A DNA stretch of 64,000 nucleotides from Benincasa hispida (lineage: Eukaryota; Streptophyta; Magnoliopsida; Cucurbitales; Cucurbitaceae). Made by a program: the position numbers and the translations under genes. Location: the NCBI RefSeq assembly GCF_009727055.1, contig NC_052354.1:42315222-42379221 (forward strand), written 5' to 3'. Shown one piece after another: positions 48,701-60,584 of the stretch; position 1 is the stretch's first letter; each line of letters begins with the position of its first letter. Under the pieces are notes generated by a model, which made no database searches, was not told the DNA's origin, and worked only from the letters and a program-made list of their open reading frames with translations.

Positions 48701-51648
48701 GTCTCATTCCCAAAAAGGATAACGTGACTAGGGTGAAGGATTTTAAACCGATCAGCTTAATTACAAGTGTGCATAAAATTATTGCAAAAGTTGGCTTGCC
48801 ACCTGAGAAGGGTACTCCCGTCGACAATCCCATAAACACAAGGTGCTTTTATAGCCAGGAGATAGATTTTTGATCAAGCTCTTGTGGCTAACGAAGCTAT
48901 AGAGGAGCATAGGCTTAGTAAGAAAGAGGGAGTGTTATTTAAGATTGACTTCGAGAAGGCTTATGACCATGTGGATTGGGACTTTTTGGATAGATGGCGA
49001 AGAAAGGTTTCGATTATAAATGGAGAATGTGGATGTGGGGCTGCTTGAGAAATGTGACTTTCTCTTTTCTTATAAATGGCAGTCCTAGGGGTAAAGTGGT
49101 GGCCACAAGAGGCCTTAGGCAAGGAGACCCTTTATCTCCTTTCCTTTTCCTTCTTGTGATGGATATTATGAGTAGTTTGGTGAGGAAGTGTATTGAAGGC
49201 AGTATTTTTTTTCCCCTTTGAGGTTGGGGAGGAAAGAGTGTCTCTTTCTCATCTCCAATTTGCAGATGGCACACTTTTTTTTTTTTGCTCGGGTAATGAG
49301 AACTCGTTTTTAACTTTGAACCACATTCTAGCTGTTTTTAAAAGAAATTGTGAGGAGGAGAAGCTTAAGAGATGGTCGGAGTTGGTAGGGTGTGAGGTTG
49401 GGCTGATTCCCTCTTCCTATCTTGGTCTTCCTCTTAGGAGTAATCCCAAGGCGATTGCTCTTTGGGATCCATTGGTGGATAAAGTTGGGAAGAGATTAGC
49501 GTCTTGGAAAAAAAGGTATTTTTCTAAGGCAGGAAGACTTACTTTGATAAGATTTGTTTTGTCTGGCCTTCTTGTATATTTCTTCTCCCTTTTTAGAGCC
49601 CCTAGCAAGGTTTGTAAGAGTCTAGAGAAGTTAATGTATGACTTCCTTTGGGAAGGGGTTGAGGAAAGAAAAGGAAAGGGCTCGCATTTGATTAGGTGGG
49701 AGGTCATTGAGAAGTATGTTGAAACAGGGGGTTTTGAGATTGGAAATCTTAGGTTACATAAGAAGGCCTTACTACCAAAGTGGTTGTGGCGCTTCTATTC
49801 CGAGCCCAACTCTATGGCATAAGACTATTGTAAGCAAATACGACCCCCATCCTTTTGAGTGGTTGTCCAAGGGGTCTAAAGGTTCCCATCAGAATTTATG
49901 GAAGGATATCTCGAAAGAGCTCCCGCCTTTTGTAGAGTTAATCCAGTGTGTGGTGGGGGAGGGGAGGAAAACTTATTTCTGGGAGGATCATTGGGTGGGC
50001 GAGAGGCCTCTTTGAGTCTTATATCCCAGACTTTATCATTTGTCGGATCTTAAAAACCATTTTGTTGTTGACTTTCTTGTGTGGTCAGGGAATTCTTATT
50101 CCTTCTCTTTGGGTTTCGTCGTAACCTTTCCAATAGGGAGACATTGGACATTGTCTCTCTTCTTTCTTTGCTTGAGAATTACTCTTTTAGGCTAAGGAGA
50201 AGGGATGTGAGGGTTTGGAGACCCAATCCTTTAGAAGGGTTCTCTAGTAAGACATTTTTCCAGAGTCTTGTGGACCATTCTCCTTTAGGTGTCTCGATCT
50301 TTTCGATCCTTTGGAGGATTAAGGTTCCTAAGAAGGTAAGGTTTTTCACCTGGCAAGTGTTCCGTACGAATACGATGGTTCGTCTTTCCAGGAAGCTCTC
50401 TTCGCTTGTTGGGCCATCTATTGCATCCTTTGTCGGAAGGTGGAGGAAGATTTGGATCATATTCTTTGGTGTTGCGAGTTTGCTAGCTCTGTTTGGGAGC
50501 GTTTTGTCCAGGAGTTTGGCATTTCGTTCACTTGTCAGCGGGATGTTGTTGCTACGATCGAGGAGTTCCTTTTCAATCTACCTAGGGGGAGAGGGGTCAC
50601 TTTTTGTGGCTTGCAGGGGTGTGTGCTATTGTTTGGGTTTTGTGGGGGGAGCGAAATAGTAGGACGTTTTAGGGGTATGGATAAAGACCCTAGTGAGATT
50701 TGGTCGATGATTCGCTTTCATGTTTCTTTGTGAGCTTCGCTTTTGAAGACCATTTGTAATTACCCTATAGGTTTCATTTAGCATAGTTGGACTCCTTTCA
50801 TATAAGGGGTTGCTTTTGTGGGCGGGGTATTTTTGTTTGCCCTTATATTCTTCCATTTTTTCTCAATGAAAGTTGTTATTCTTATAAGGGGAAAAAAAAA
50901 CACACTTTTTAGCACACCAAAAACTGTGTCTATAATGAAAAGATCAGCACCCTACCAGTAAGCCGACCACGTTCAGACCGAATAACTGGAATGTCAATAT
51001 CTGAACGAGGAAACCCCTGCAAAAGAAATTAAAAAATAGAGTACAAAGTAAGTTCTGAACCAACTAAATCTAATCAAGGTACTGCAACAATCAAGCTTCT
51101 GCTGGACTAAAGTTTACCAAAAACTATTATCCACTCTACAGAAAAACAAGCATTGTTTGTAATTTTGCAATCCAAACAAATTCCAACCTCATTCATGGTC
51201 AATATACCAAAGTTTTTCAACATCAATAATATACTATAAATTTTCTATTGAGCATGAACAAGTTTTCAGACAACTTTCTAGCACAAAAATTAGAAAAATA
51301 AACATGCAATTGTGGTTGTTAGCTAGAGGCTACTCCACAAAACCTCAAAAGAAAAGAGTTGTAATCGAGCATGTCAAAATATCCGAATCGAAAATTTTCA
51401 CTTCAGATTTAGAATACAGAGCCTAATCAGGAAAAAGGAACACAGAGGAATTGCAATCAATTTGAATCGATCATGGAAATCGAGGGAAAAGAAGTGATTG
51501 CAATCACCTCAGAGTCGACAAGATTTCCAGAGAGTCCAGGACCGCCAGGTTGACAAAGGCGCGAAATGATGGCATTCATCTGGGCTTCGATAGCGGTCCT
51601 CTTCTGCATCAGATCCATAGTCTCCGATTTCAAATTGGAAGCCACCAT
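45744..51648 (-). CDS. PSMD9: 26S proteasome regulatory subunit 9 (PSMD9/Nas2-type chaperone)
   Basis: Assembly chaperone of the proteasome base, known in yeast as Nas2 and in mammals as p27/PSMD9; it binds a Rpt ATPase during 19S assembly. Five exons on the minus strand fit in phase: 51508-51648, 50956-51016, 47146-47250, 46176-46530 and 45744-45765, giving 227 residues. The N-terminal helical region has 'SNLKSETMDLMQKRTAIEAQ' and 'LCQPGGPGLSGNLVDSEGFP'. 'ELRNDHMEITEKIN' follows, then a Ser/Thr-rich linker. The C-terminal PDZ domain (about 140-222) has 'ASPAADDGLQLGDQVLKFG' and ends 'SWQGRGLLGCHFR'. Length equals what I recall for Arabidopsis At5g57950. Intron 2 (47251-50955) is swollen by LINE sequence. 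All junctions are GT-AG. Confidence 0.93.
47700..48560 (+). mobile_element. LINE 3' fragment in PSMD9 intron 2
   Basis: Degenerate frames carry the zinc-finger region of plant LINE ORF2 ('SLWKGKIP', 'LRPQWCSL', 'RGASEDLN') and the tail 'ELWESIKFNVSVWAS'. A stretch of about 90 bases is tandemly duplicated (47906-47996 and 48014-48105). Antisense to the host gene. The start is approximate. Confidence 0.7.
48600..50895 (+). mobile_element. LINE with degenerate reverse transcriptase, in PSMD9 intron 2
   Basis: Non-LTR retrotransposon ORF2 remains in several frames: 'YICLIPKKDNVTRVKDF' (RT start), 'FKIDFEKAYDHVDWDFL', 'TRGLRQGDPLSPFLFLLVMD' and 'LQFADGT', where FADD is expected. 'SSYLGLPLRSNP', a zinc-finger region with 'RIKVPKKVRFFTWQ' and 'HILWCCEFASSVWE', and the end 'DPSEIWSMIRFHVSL' follow. 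The 3' UTR ends in 'tttctcaatgaaag' plus an A-run at about 50895. The endonuclease is missing (5' truncated). It has stops and frame changes, and the second catalytic Asp reads Gly, so it is inactive. Inserted antisense to the host gene. Confidence 0.88.
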
Positions 51649-52339
51649 TTTTCCCGATTGAAAGCTTCTTTCTTCTTCAACGATTGAGTCTTTTGAGCCG
51701 TGACTGAGAAACTGTCACGAATATATGTGCAATAAATAGATTGAGAATTTTCTTTTGTGTCATTTGGTTGGATACTTGGAAGCACGGACACAAATATGGT
51801 TATACAATACGTCTAATATATATTTTTTTAAAAAAATCTAGAATATAGATAAATTTAATATACAAATTAATAATAACAATACAAAATAGACTACAAACAC
51901 TGAAATACAATAAAGAAAAATGAACATCTAAGATGTTAAGTATAATTAACAAAATGTAATAGAAAAGTTACTCATATTACAAACAAGAAAAAGATTAGAG
52001 GGAGAAGTATGAAAGTATAAGCAGAACTTATTCATTGAATTGTTGAAGATATACAAATGATTTATATTTTGGTGAACTTTGTGGAGGAATCACATGTGAA
52101 GATGAAGATTAGAAGATTTTAGGGTTTGGTCTTTTATTTTTTTTTTCTTTTAGTTTTAGACTTGAGCTTTTAAAAAAAAGTACATGTAGAAATAGATAAG
52201 TCAAAATTACGTGTTAGATAAGTATCTTGGAAGTATTTGGAAGTATCGGTATCCAATACGTGTCGATTTTTTTGCCTCACATGAAGTATCTGTGTTTCAT
52301 AGGTTGGATAACTATTTGAATTTTTGTTTTTGATTTTTG
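51649..52339 (-). promoter_or_regulatory. 5' UTR and upstream region of PSMD9
   Basis: 51649-51715 is the likely 5' UTR (CT/GA-rich). Beyond it is AT-rich spacer with no gene. No reliable core promoter element could be assigned. Confidence 0.4.
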
Positions 52340-52832
52340 ATTTTTTTTAGAAAATTATCTTTTTAATCTCCAAATTTTGAAGAATATGTGTATTTAGTTT
52401 TTAAGTTTTAAAAATATACTTTTTTTTAGTCCCAAGTTTATCAAAGGTCTATTTGGTTTTTCAAAATATATTCTTTTTAGTCCCAAATTTATAAAAATAA
52501 GTTTAAAAGATCTTTAAAGTATTTTTTGTTTGATTGATATTTAAAATTAGAAAAAAAATAGTTTTTAGGGATGATATGATTTTTAGAAATTATTCTTCTA
52601 ATTTAAAATATAATATAATTATTTAAAATAATAGTATAAAGTTATTTGAGGAAAACCCATTTTAAAAAAACTAGGGACTAAAAAGATATATTTTGAAAAC
52701 TTAAGGACCAAATGAGTCTATTATTATAAACTTGGGGGCTAAAAATGTATATTTTTAAAACTCTAAGATCAAACACACATATTCTTCAAAACTTGAGGAC
52801 CAAAAGGCTAATTTTCCCAATTTTTTTTAATA
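52340..52832. repeat. Long foldback element
   Basis: The two halves are strong inverted complements: left 'ttttgaagaatatgtgtatt' and 'ttttaaaaatatac' against right 'atatttttaaaactctaaga' and 'acacatattcttcaaaactt'. Arms of about 150-170 bases surround a loop of about 160. No coding. It could form a hairpin if transcribed. Confidence 0.75.
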
Positions 52833-53035
52833 GATTGATTTTTGAAAATTAAAGCTTACAAAAACCACACTCTTCTATTTTGTATATATACTTCTCATTG
52901 ATACTTAAAAAAAATTAAGCTAAACTTTGAGAAGAAAAAAAAAATTCACAAACATATTTCTTTCTGTTATTAGAATTTAGGATTTTTTTTCAAATATAGA
53001 AAAATGAATCAAAATATTTACAAGATATGACAAAA
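52833..53035. other. Intergenic, AT-rich
   Basis: Nothing recognised. Confidence 0.4.
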
Positions 53036-53120
53036 ATTTAGAACTATCAATCATAGACGTTGATCGACACTGATAGACTTTTCTGATAGATACTGATAGA
53101 AGTCTATCAACGCTATATCT
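53036..53120. repeat. 'gatagactt' repeat cluster
   Basis: Several alternating copies of 'tgatagact' and 'agtctatca', as at 3485-3605, in a similar local context ('cacaaat/aaaaatttag'). Confidence 0.6.
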
Positions 53121-55525
53121 TCTAAATATTTCAACAGCTTTACGATTTGAAATAATTTTCCTAGAATTTAACTAAAAATTTCAAGTTTGTTCAATAAATA
53201 TGAGAATCATAGTATGAAATTTATGAAAAAATGAGTATAAATCTTAAAAATAGAAAACTAAAAATAAAATCATCACCAAACATGCTTATGCCAAATGGCC
53301 GATTAGCCCATCGTGCAATTGAAATTTTAACTCAATAAAATATGGTGAACTAAATACATCGTCTATTTCACCTTCTGTGAAGTATCTTTAGAAAGTTAAA
53401 ACTATTAAACCTATATGCTTATGACTAATCTCTAATGTGAATGTAGTTAAATAAAAACATAATAATTTGGTTTTAAAGGTTTTTCCATTAGGGTTAAAAA
53501 CAAAGTCTATATGCTTATTTCTAAGTTTTATGAAAACCAAATTGTACATGACCCTTTCAGTATTAGAGTAGCTTTTGTGTACTATTTAGGTGATCAAACC
53601 AGACTAATAATTTTAGTAAAAAAAAGAAAAAAAGCTAAACTAATTATGAAAAATAAATTCAATAAAATCAAACCATGTTAGGAAAATGAGTAAAGTTACT
53701 TTATTTATTTGATAGATTTTTTTTCCCTTTTGAGCACTTATATATTTGAGTCAAGAGGTTCGTTCCCTCTTCCCAATATTGAAAAAAAAAAAGGAAAAAA
53801 GAAAAAAAATCTCCTTCACAAACTCTTCTCCATAATCAAGTTCTCTCTCTCATAAGCAAACTATTAATTAGTCTTTATCTATGTTCTAACACTTTCTTTT
53901 GAGCTAACTATGTTCTAACACTTTCTTTTGAGCTTTTGTTTGTTTAGAATTTTATCCATCGTCATCCACTTATCTCATTGGAGTTGAAAATTTAAGAGTG
54001 GACTTATAACACAGATCACATATGTTAAATAGGATGTTTAAGCACTTATTGAGACAACAAAATAATAACTAATAGTAAATCAAGGAAGAACATACAAAGA
54101 TTGATAACTAATTCGGTGATCAACCACCTACATCTAGGGAGCAATGTGTTCGGAAAAAATAACTCACTAACATTAAAGAGTCAAGCATTTACAATGTAGT
54201 TATTTATCTGTAAAGTAAGAGCATTTATAGTGACACACGTAGAGCTTAACTCACTGATCACTTAGGCTCTCCCTAGACGAGAGACTCATTCTCAATTGAA
54301 AGTAGGTTCTCCTAAGTATGCTAATATAAGTGAAGCATACTTCAATTCCCCTTAGTGTATGTGACTCTCTCTCTTTTGATGTTATCTTTCCCTTTACTTG
54401 TGAATATGCTTCACTGATATAACTTAAGCTCCTCCTTATTTGGAGAACTCCTTCTCACCTAATGAAGTCCTAGGCTCCCCTTAAGATTGAGAATCCCTTC
54501 TCAAGTGAGGAATCTTAAGTTCCCCCTAAGACCATGAAAACTTCTTATTTTGAAAGCTTCAATAATGATTATGCACGATTAAATGTAAGTTCGAACAACA
54601 TGGTAGTGTATTGTTACACGAATAATGCAAGGACTTACAAATATATAGGTATAGTAGAAAAAGTAGATTGACCCAAACGAATTCGACAGACCAATAAAAA
54701 AGGAAAAAATCCATATAAAATAACACTGCAAAATTTTTTAAATAAGGAAGAAATAATCTGCAGCAATGGCATATTGTTTAATGTATTTCGTGACAATTTC
54801 TGTGACAACACCTAGTCAACCACGGAACCAAAATCCTAAAACAAATATTTAGCCAACAATAGAATCTTTAACAGGAGTCCAATCTATAAATTTTTTCTTT
54901 TTGTTTTTGCTAGTTTTTTTGACTTCAAGTACTCCAAAACTATCGATCATTTAGTTTCAATAAGATACTCGAACTTTTAAAAGTTCGATTTCAACTCTTG
55001 AATTTTGGAATTTGTTATAAAACAATCTTTTTAGGTTTTTATAGATGAAAAAGTTTGTGTTTGCTTATCCGAATAAATCTAAATATATTACACATACATA
55101 AAAGAAAAGTTAAGACACGTTGGCGCATATGTGAACCATACATGTTATCATCTTTCTCTTTGTTCTTTCACTAGTCCTAAACTCAAAATTTACTTGATGC
55201 ACGTATTTATTTCAGAGCATTTTCAATAATTCAACTCGTTTTTTTATTTTAAATTACCCATATGTGTTCTTTCATTTGTTCTAATGAAAATTGTTTTCCT
55301 CATCATAAAAACATATTCTCAAAATCAATAAGACAGATGATAAAATAAAGTCTAAGAGTCTAACAATAGCCAATAATCATTAACAAGAGTCTTTATTGAA
55401 GTTACTTAATACAACTTTTATTCAGATTAACTATTCAATACTGACAGCCCTTGAAACTCTTAGCATCCACCTTAGAGCTATAGATTTATTGTTTAGATCC
55501 CTGGCACCCTTGGATCTCTTAAGAA
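53121..55525. other. Intergenic, unassigned repeat-like sequence
   Basis: AT-rich to about 53850; a 24-base repeat 'ctatgttctaacactttctt' occurs twice at 53880-53930. 54230-54545 has recurrent 'ctccccttaag' and 'gagaactccttctca' phrases that look like part of an LTR or other repeat, but I cannot name it. No gene supported. Confidence 0.35.
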
Positions 55526-56008
55526 TTATTTCTTCAGAACCCACTCCACTAATGTGGAAACACTAAATCTAGTTGCAACACTTTTCTTGATATTCCAAAC
55601 AGGACCAACATGTTAAGGTGCATCCATTGGACATTTTCCTCAACAAACTACAAAAACATATGTCCAAGTCTTAGAATTTTAAGGCATAAATCTACCCACA
55701 GTGTAATCTGTTTAAGATATCCTTTGGTTGGTAAAAACATAAATGAGGACTGAAAGAACAAAAGAGGTGAAAAATAAGACTTCTCCCATTCAGGAGTTCA
55801 ATAAATAAGAAAATAATATATCAGAAACAAAGCAGCTATTGTGACACCTCCTTCATCAGGATTAGTTGTTGATCATATAAACACCACCTGACTTTATTGA
55901 CTCTCAATAACTTTCCTCCCATGGCAACCTCCATAATTTCTCATCACTTCTCTCTATAGCAGCAAATACCTCTTTTGCTAGGCCTTCATTTGGTGTAAAG
56001 GCACCTAA
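55526..56008 (-). pseudogene. Leucine aminopeptidase (M17 family) pseudogene fragment
   Basis: Two C-terminal exons of a plant leucyl aminopeptidase. Exon A (56008-55822) reads 'NEGLAKEVFAAIERSDEKLW', then 'RLPWEESY', a stop where Trp is expected, 'ESIKSG', and after a frame change 'AALFL'. Exon B (55647-55526) reads 'FVEENVQWMH' and after a frame change 'GPVWNIKKSVATRFSVSTL', ending 'VEWVLKK' and a stop. The exon B acceptor 'tttgtag' is intact. The catalytic part upstream is absent. The identification is by remembered family sequence. Confidence 0.82.
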
Positions 56009-56795
56009 AAACAAAAATGAAATGTGTAACAATCACATTCTTCTATTGTTGATCCATATAGAAGACTCTTTTGTTGTTCATTCTTGTGTTCTAACTCTAA
56101 ATAGTAACCCACCCACCATGTTTAGTTGTAATGCATACTAAAGTGTCAACTAGCTGCATTAAGTTCTAGAGATAAGTTAAGATGCGTGACATGCATGTAA
56201 TGCCTAACAAGTCAAACAATACGATATTTAACTAAGTTAATAAAACAATGCTAACGGAATGATAACAAAACCATTTCACAAGTTTAACTTAACCTTGCTA
56301 TCATACAATGAAGGAGCTCAACGATTACGAATTAAGGCTTAATTTATAGTGATAAATCATGCAACTTTGTCTAGATTATTAGTCATTTACAAAGAAATGC
56401 AATTATGAGAAGAAAGTGAATCGAGTATCCTTAGATATTGAATAGACAATCAAAGTAGAAATTATCACAGAATTACAAAAGGTTCATCCAATCCTTAACT
56501 AAAACAAGATTAACCAATAATACATACCAAAAGTAGTAGTGAAGGTTCCTTGACATCGAGTCGATATGCAATCCAAAGAAAACAACCATAAACTAAAGAA
56601 AACCTAAGAAGAATATAAAGAAAATAGAAGAAAACGCTTCATGCTTCGTGTAGGAACTTTACCCTCTTCTCCTTGATGCTTAAAACCTAGAAAACATTCT
56701 ATATTTATAGAGGTTATGCTGGCACTGTATTGCTATAGACGACATTGCGATTCGATGGATTTTCCTTCTGAACAAGATTTTCTCCATAACTTTTG
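56009..56795. other. Unassigned, retroelement-like
   Basis: No gene. The CT-rich text at 56640-56740 resembles LTR-type sequence but no ends were found. Confidence 0.3.
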
Positions 56796-58447
56796 TGAAG
56801 AGATCGAATCTTGTATGGAAGCGATTGATTACCTATGCTTTTAGTTATTGTTTTAAAAAATATAGAAAATACAGAGACGATTAAACATCTAAACTAAACA
56901 TGCTTTTACAGTGAAGAACTTCAAGGAAAAAGAAAATACTTTTGAAGACAACTCTTCAATTTTCTTCAATTCCTTACTTTGTTCACAACCTCTTCAATCA
57001 TGAACTTAGACACCACCACCAAGTCTTCTCCGCTATTCTCTGGCAAAGACTTGGTTTGTGGGGACCTCTTTTGGAATACAAAGGGAAGAATTTTTCATAG
57101 AACTTTTTTCCAAGTGATTTGAGAGTGTGAGAGATTGGGAGAGAATTGAAAGAGTGATTGTGTAAAATGAGAATTTAATCTCTGCATAATGAGTGAGTTA
57201 AGGGGTAACTCCCCTCAACTCACTACCTCCAACTCCCCTGAAACTGTAGGATAGTTACTATTTAATTTATTAAATTAAATTAAATTAAATTTAATAATTA
57301 TTAACTTATCCAATAAATTAATTTTAATTAAATATCATATATTTAATTAATATTAGATTTGAGTCATATTCAAAAATATTTTTCTCTTATAACATATAGT
57401 TTTAATGTATATCACATTCACATTAAATTTAACCTAAAGTTTTAATATGAATCTTATTCATATTAAATTAACCTATAGTTTTGATATGAATCTCATTCAT
57501 ATTATTTAATATTTGAATCTTATTCAAATACATTATTCTATTATAGTTTAATTTTGAATATTATTCAAAATTAACTTTACAATATAATGTATATATATAC
57601 ATTATATTAACTGTAACATAGACAATTAATATATATTCCCTTATAATTTGAACAATTCAAATTCTTCCAAAACTATTAATCCTTGTTTTATCCTTAGTGA
57701 ACTAGCAAGGGAGTTAATGGTTACATATTAGAAGCTCCAATAATTTGGGATTAATTAATTAAGCTAATCAATATTCATTAACTATGAGTTACTTACTAAA
57801 GACCCATAGTTGAATTCTTTATACTGAGAATATTTATGTGTCAATGGATATACCATTACTAGTAAGCTGATCTTTCACGAGTTGTACGTAATTACAGCTG
57901 GATCAAATTACTGTTTTACCCTTGTAATTACCTATTGCTCCAAGTCCCACTGATCCTTTAATGAACAACCTCTTTATAGTCCAACTATAAACAAAATCCC
58001 TCTCGAGCCAATGAGAGAGAGGGGCCTTATTGCTCAAGTTCTGGAGTCAACACTTAAGAAAACAACTCATCTACTTATCCTAAAGTTGGGAAGGCGGAAA
58101 TTTCATCTTGTGTAGCTATATTCTCACCCCCACTTGGTCTTATCCCCAAAATGGTAGGTTTATTTAGTCGGCGACTCGAACAACTCTCACCCATACAAAT
58201 CAAATGACAAGCCTTCATAGGCAAAAGTTCATAACTCATTCAAGATTGAGATTGAGTTACATATGATCATCCTATGAAATATTAATCTCTTCAATCATCG
58301 TTGTTACAAAGAGAGATTAATTCTTTCATGGTCCGGTCTTAGAAAAACTCTTTGTTTAGGATATCCCCACTCACATACATACATGAATGAATTAGATCTA
58401 ATCGTTATAACACTTACAAAGTGGGTCGTATCCATAGTATTACTAGT
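56796..58447 (-). mobile_element. Truncated LTR of the 2-kb family (family B, copy 3)
   Basis: Starts 'tgaagagatcgaatc' and continues with family landmarks in inverted order: 'aaaatggtaggttta', 'tctcacccatacaaatcaaa', 'caagattgag' and 'gtcgtatccatagtatta'. It lacks about 250 bases corresponding to the start of the LTR, where it meets copy 4 head to head. Confidence 0.7.
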
Positions 58448-58448
58448 A

Positions 58449-60569
58449 TTGGGTTTTATGCCCTAAAACTCGTAGATAGAAAATGTAAATAATTGATTGT
58501 CATCAATAAAGAATTACCGATGTAATTTCAATAAGTGTTATTGATTTTGTTGAATTCGTTTTATCTTAATAACCTAAAATCTAATAAACTAACATCCTAG
58601 ATGTCTTATGAGTCTTGAACTGTATGTGGAGACATACAGGGATCAATGTTCAAGATATAGCCTAAAGGGTCTATAATATAGGGATAAGGCTGGGTACTTT
58701 ATCCTGGTGACACTATGGATACGATCCACTTTGTATTTGATACAAACACAATGAATTAATGCATTTGTGTAGGTGACATGCGAGTGGGGGTATCTTATAC
58801 AATGAGTTTGCATAAGACTGGACCGGAAATAGTAACCACTAGATGCAACTCCATTGACTAATTAGGTTTCTATTTCAATAGGATGACCTAAGAAACTTAG
58901 TCTTAATCCTGAGTCTATATATTATGAATTTCTGTTCACGAGAGATTGCCTTTTAATTTGTATGGGTGAGAGTGGCTAGTTCGCCAACTCAATATACCTA
59001 CCATTTTGAGGAAAAGACCGAGTGAGGAGGTAGGAACATAATAATACAAGATGAATTTCACTCATTCTCGACAATAGGGTAAGTAGATGAGTGTTCCCTA
59101 ACGTGGCATCTCTAGAACTTGAACAAAGGGCTCTACCCTTTCATGGTCCAGGAGAGGTCTGTTTAATGGTTGGACCATAAACAGGTTGTTCATTAGAGGA
59201 GCATTGACACATAAGGATAAAGAAGTAACATGGGGGTAAAACAGTAATTTTTACCCAGTTGGTGTTACGAACCTTTGTGAAGGACTAACTTGTTGTTCTT
59301 GGTCTATATTCATAGGCACAGAAATGTATTTGCAACAAGAAGAGTGCAGCTGTGGATCTTTAGTGGATCGTACCCACAGTTAACGAATATTGGTTGATGA
59401 GGTTAATGAGTTTAGCCAATTAATTTTACATCGTTGAAGCTTCTGATTTGTAGGTCCATGAGGTCCCCCTCCTAGCTTGTAAAGAGAATTGAGATAATTA
59501 TGTCTTGAATAGAGTTTGAATGTTCAAATTCACTTAGGGAAATAGTATAATGTATAATGATACATTATAATATAAAGTTTATATTTCAATTAAACTTTAT
59601 AATATAAATTTGATTTTGGATATGATTCAAAATCAATTTATGGGAGAATTAAATATTTGAAGGAGTTCAATATTAATTTAATACGAATTAAATTCATATT
59701 AAAATTATAGATTAAAATTAATACGCATTACATGCACATTAAAATTGTAGATTATAAGAGAAATGCAATTGAATATGATTCACGTGTAGGTTAAATTAAA
59801 TATGTAATATTTAATTTGATAATTAATTAATTATTAATTAAATTAAATTAAATTAAATTAATTAAAATTATAGGTTATGTGAGAAATGTTTCATTTAAAT
59901 ATGATTTAAATGAAATCATTAATTAAATTAGTTTTAATTAATTATTAATGATTTTAAATTTAATTTGATTAAATTAAATTAATTAAATTAAAACTATAGG
60001 TTATGTGAGAAATGTTTAATTTAAATATGATTTAAATGATTAATTAAATTAGTTTTAATTAATTATTAATTATTTAAAATTAATTAATTAAATCAATTGA
60101 TTTTTGTTTAACTCCCATGTAGGAGTTATAAAAAACGTGGGATAACTCCCATGTCTTCCCCCTCTCTCTCTCCATTGGTTGAAATACCTGTAAAAGAATG
60201 AAGTACATAAGTTTTTCTAGAACGAAATTTTGCAGAAGAGTTCTGTGAAAAGAAAAAAATTCTCTTTTTCTTTTCCTCATTTTTTAGATTGGTTCCCATA
60301 TAATCATTACCTAAATTCTCAGAGAATAGAGAGGTTTCCCAATTGGTGGTGTTCGTGAAATCCATGATAAGGAGAACTGATCTTTTCATTTGTAGAATTG
60401 AATTCCTAATTGTAATGCATGCTTAACCTAAAAATTTTACAGTAAGTTGATATTTTTTTGTCTCTGTTATATTCTGTATTTTTCCCAGTGTATTGGTATT
60501 TAAGATTTCTCAATTGATTTCGAGTTAGGTCTTGGTAATTCCATAACGTTAGGACTTTCATCCCTACAA
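58449..60569 (+). mobile_element. LTR of the 2-kb family (family B, copy 4), likely a 5' LTR
   Basis: Starts 'tgggttttatgccctaaaac' and ends 'ggactttcatccctaca'. Landmarks follow family order: 'gtatgtggagacatac', 'gggtactttatcctggtgac', 'tgggtgagagtgg' and 'ttagtggatcgtaccc'. Near 59800-60080 it contains repeated 'taattaaattaaa' runs and a duplicated segment ('ataggttatgtgagaaatgtt' twice). It is followed at once by a primer-binding-like site. Confidence 0.75.
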
Positions 60570-60571
60570 TT

Positions 60572-60584
60572 GGTATAGAGCCAA
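60572..60584 (+). promoter_or_regulatory. Primer-binding-like site after LTR copy 4
   Basis: 'tggtatagagcca' closely resembles the initiator-Met tRNA complement 'tggtatcagagc', lacking one base. It marks 58449-60569 as a 5' LTR. Confidence 0.6.

Noticed and set aside
60080..60389. Overlapping minus-strand frames of 66 and 87 codons
   Set aside because: Located within the LTR of copy 4, with no recognisable protein.
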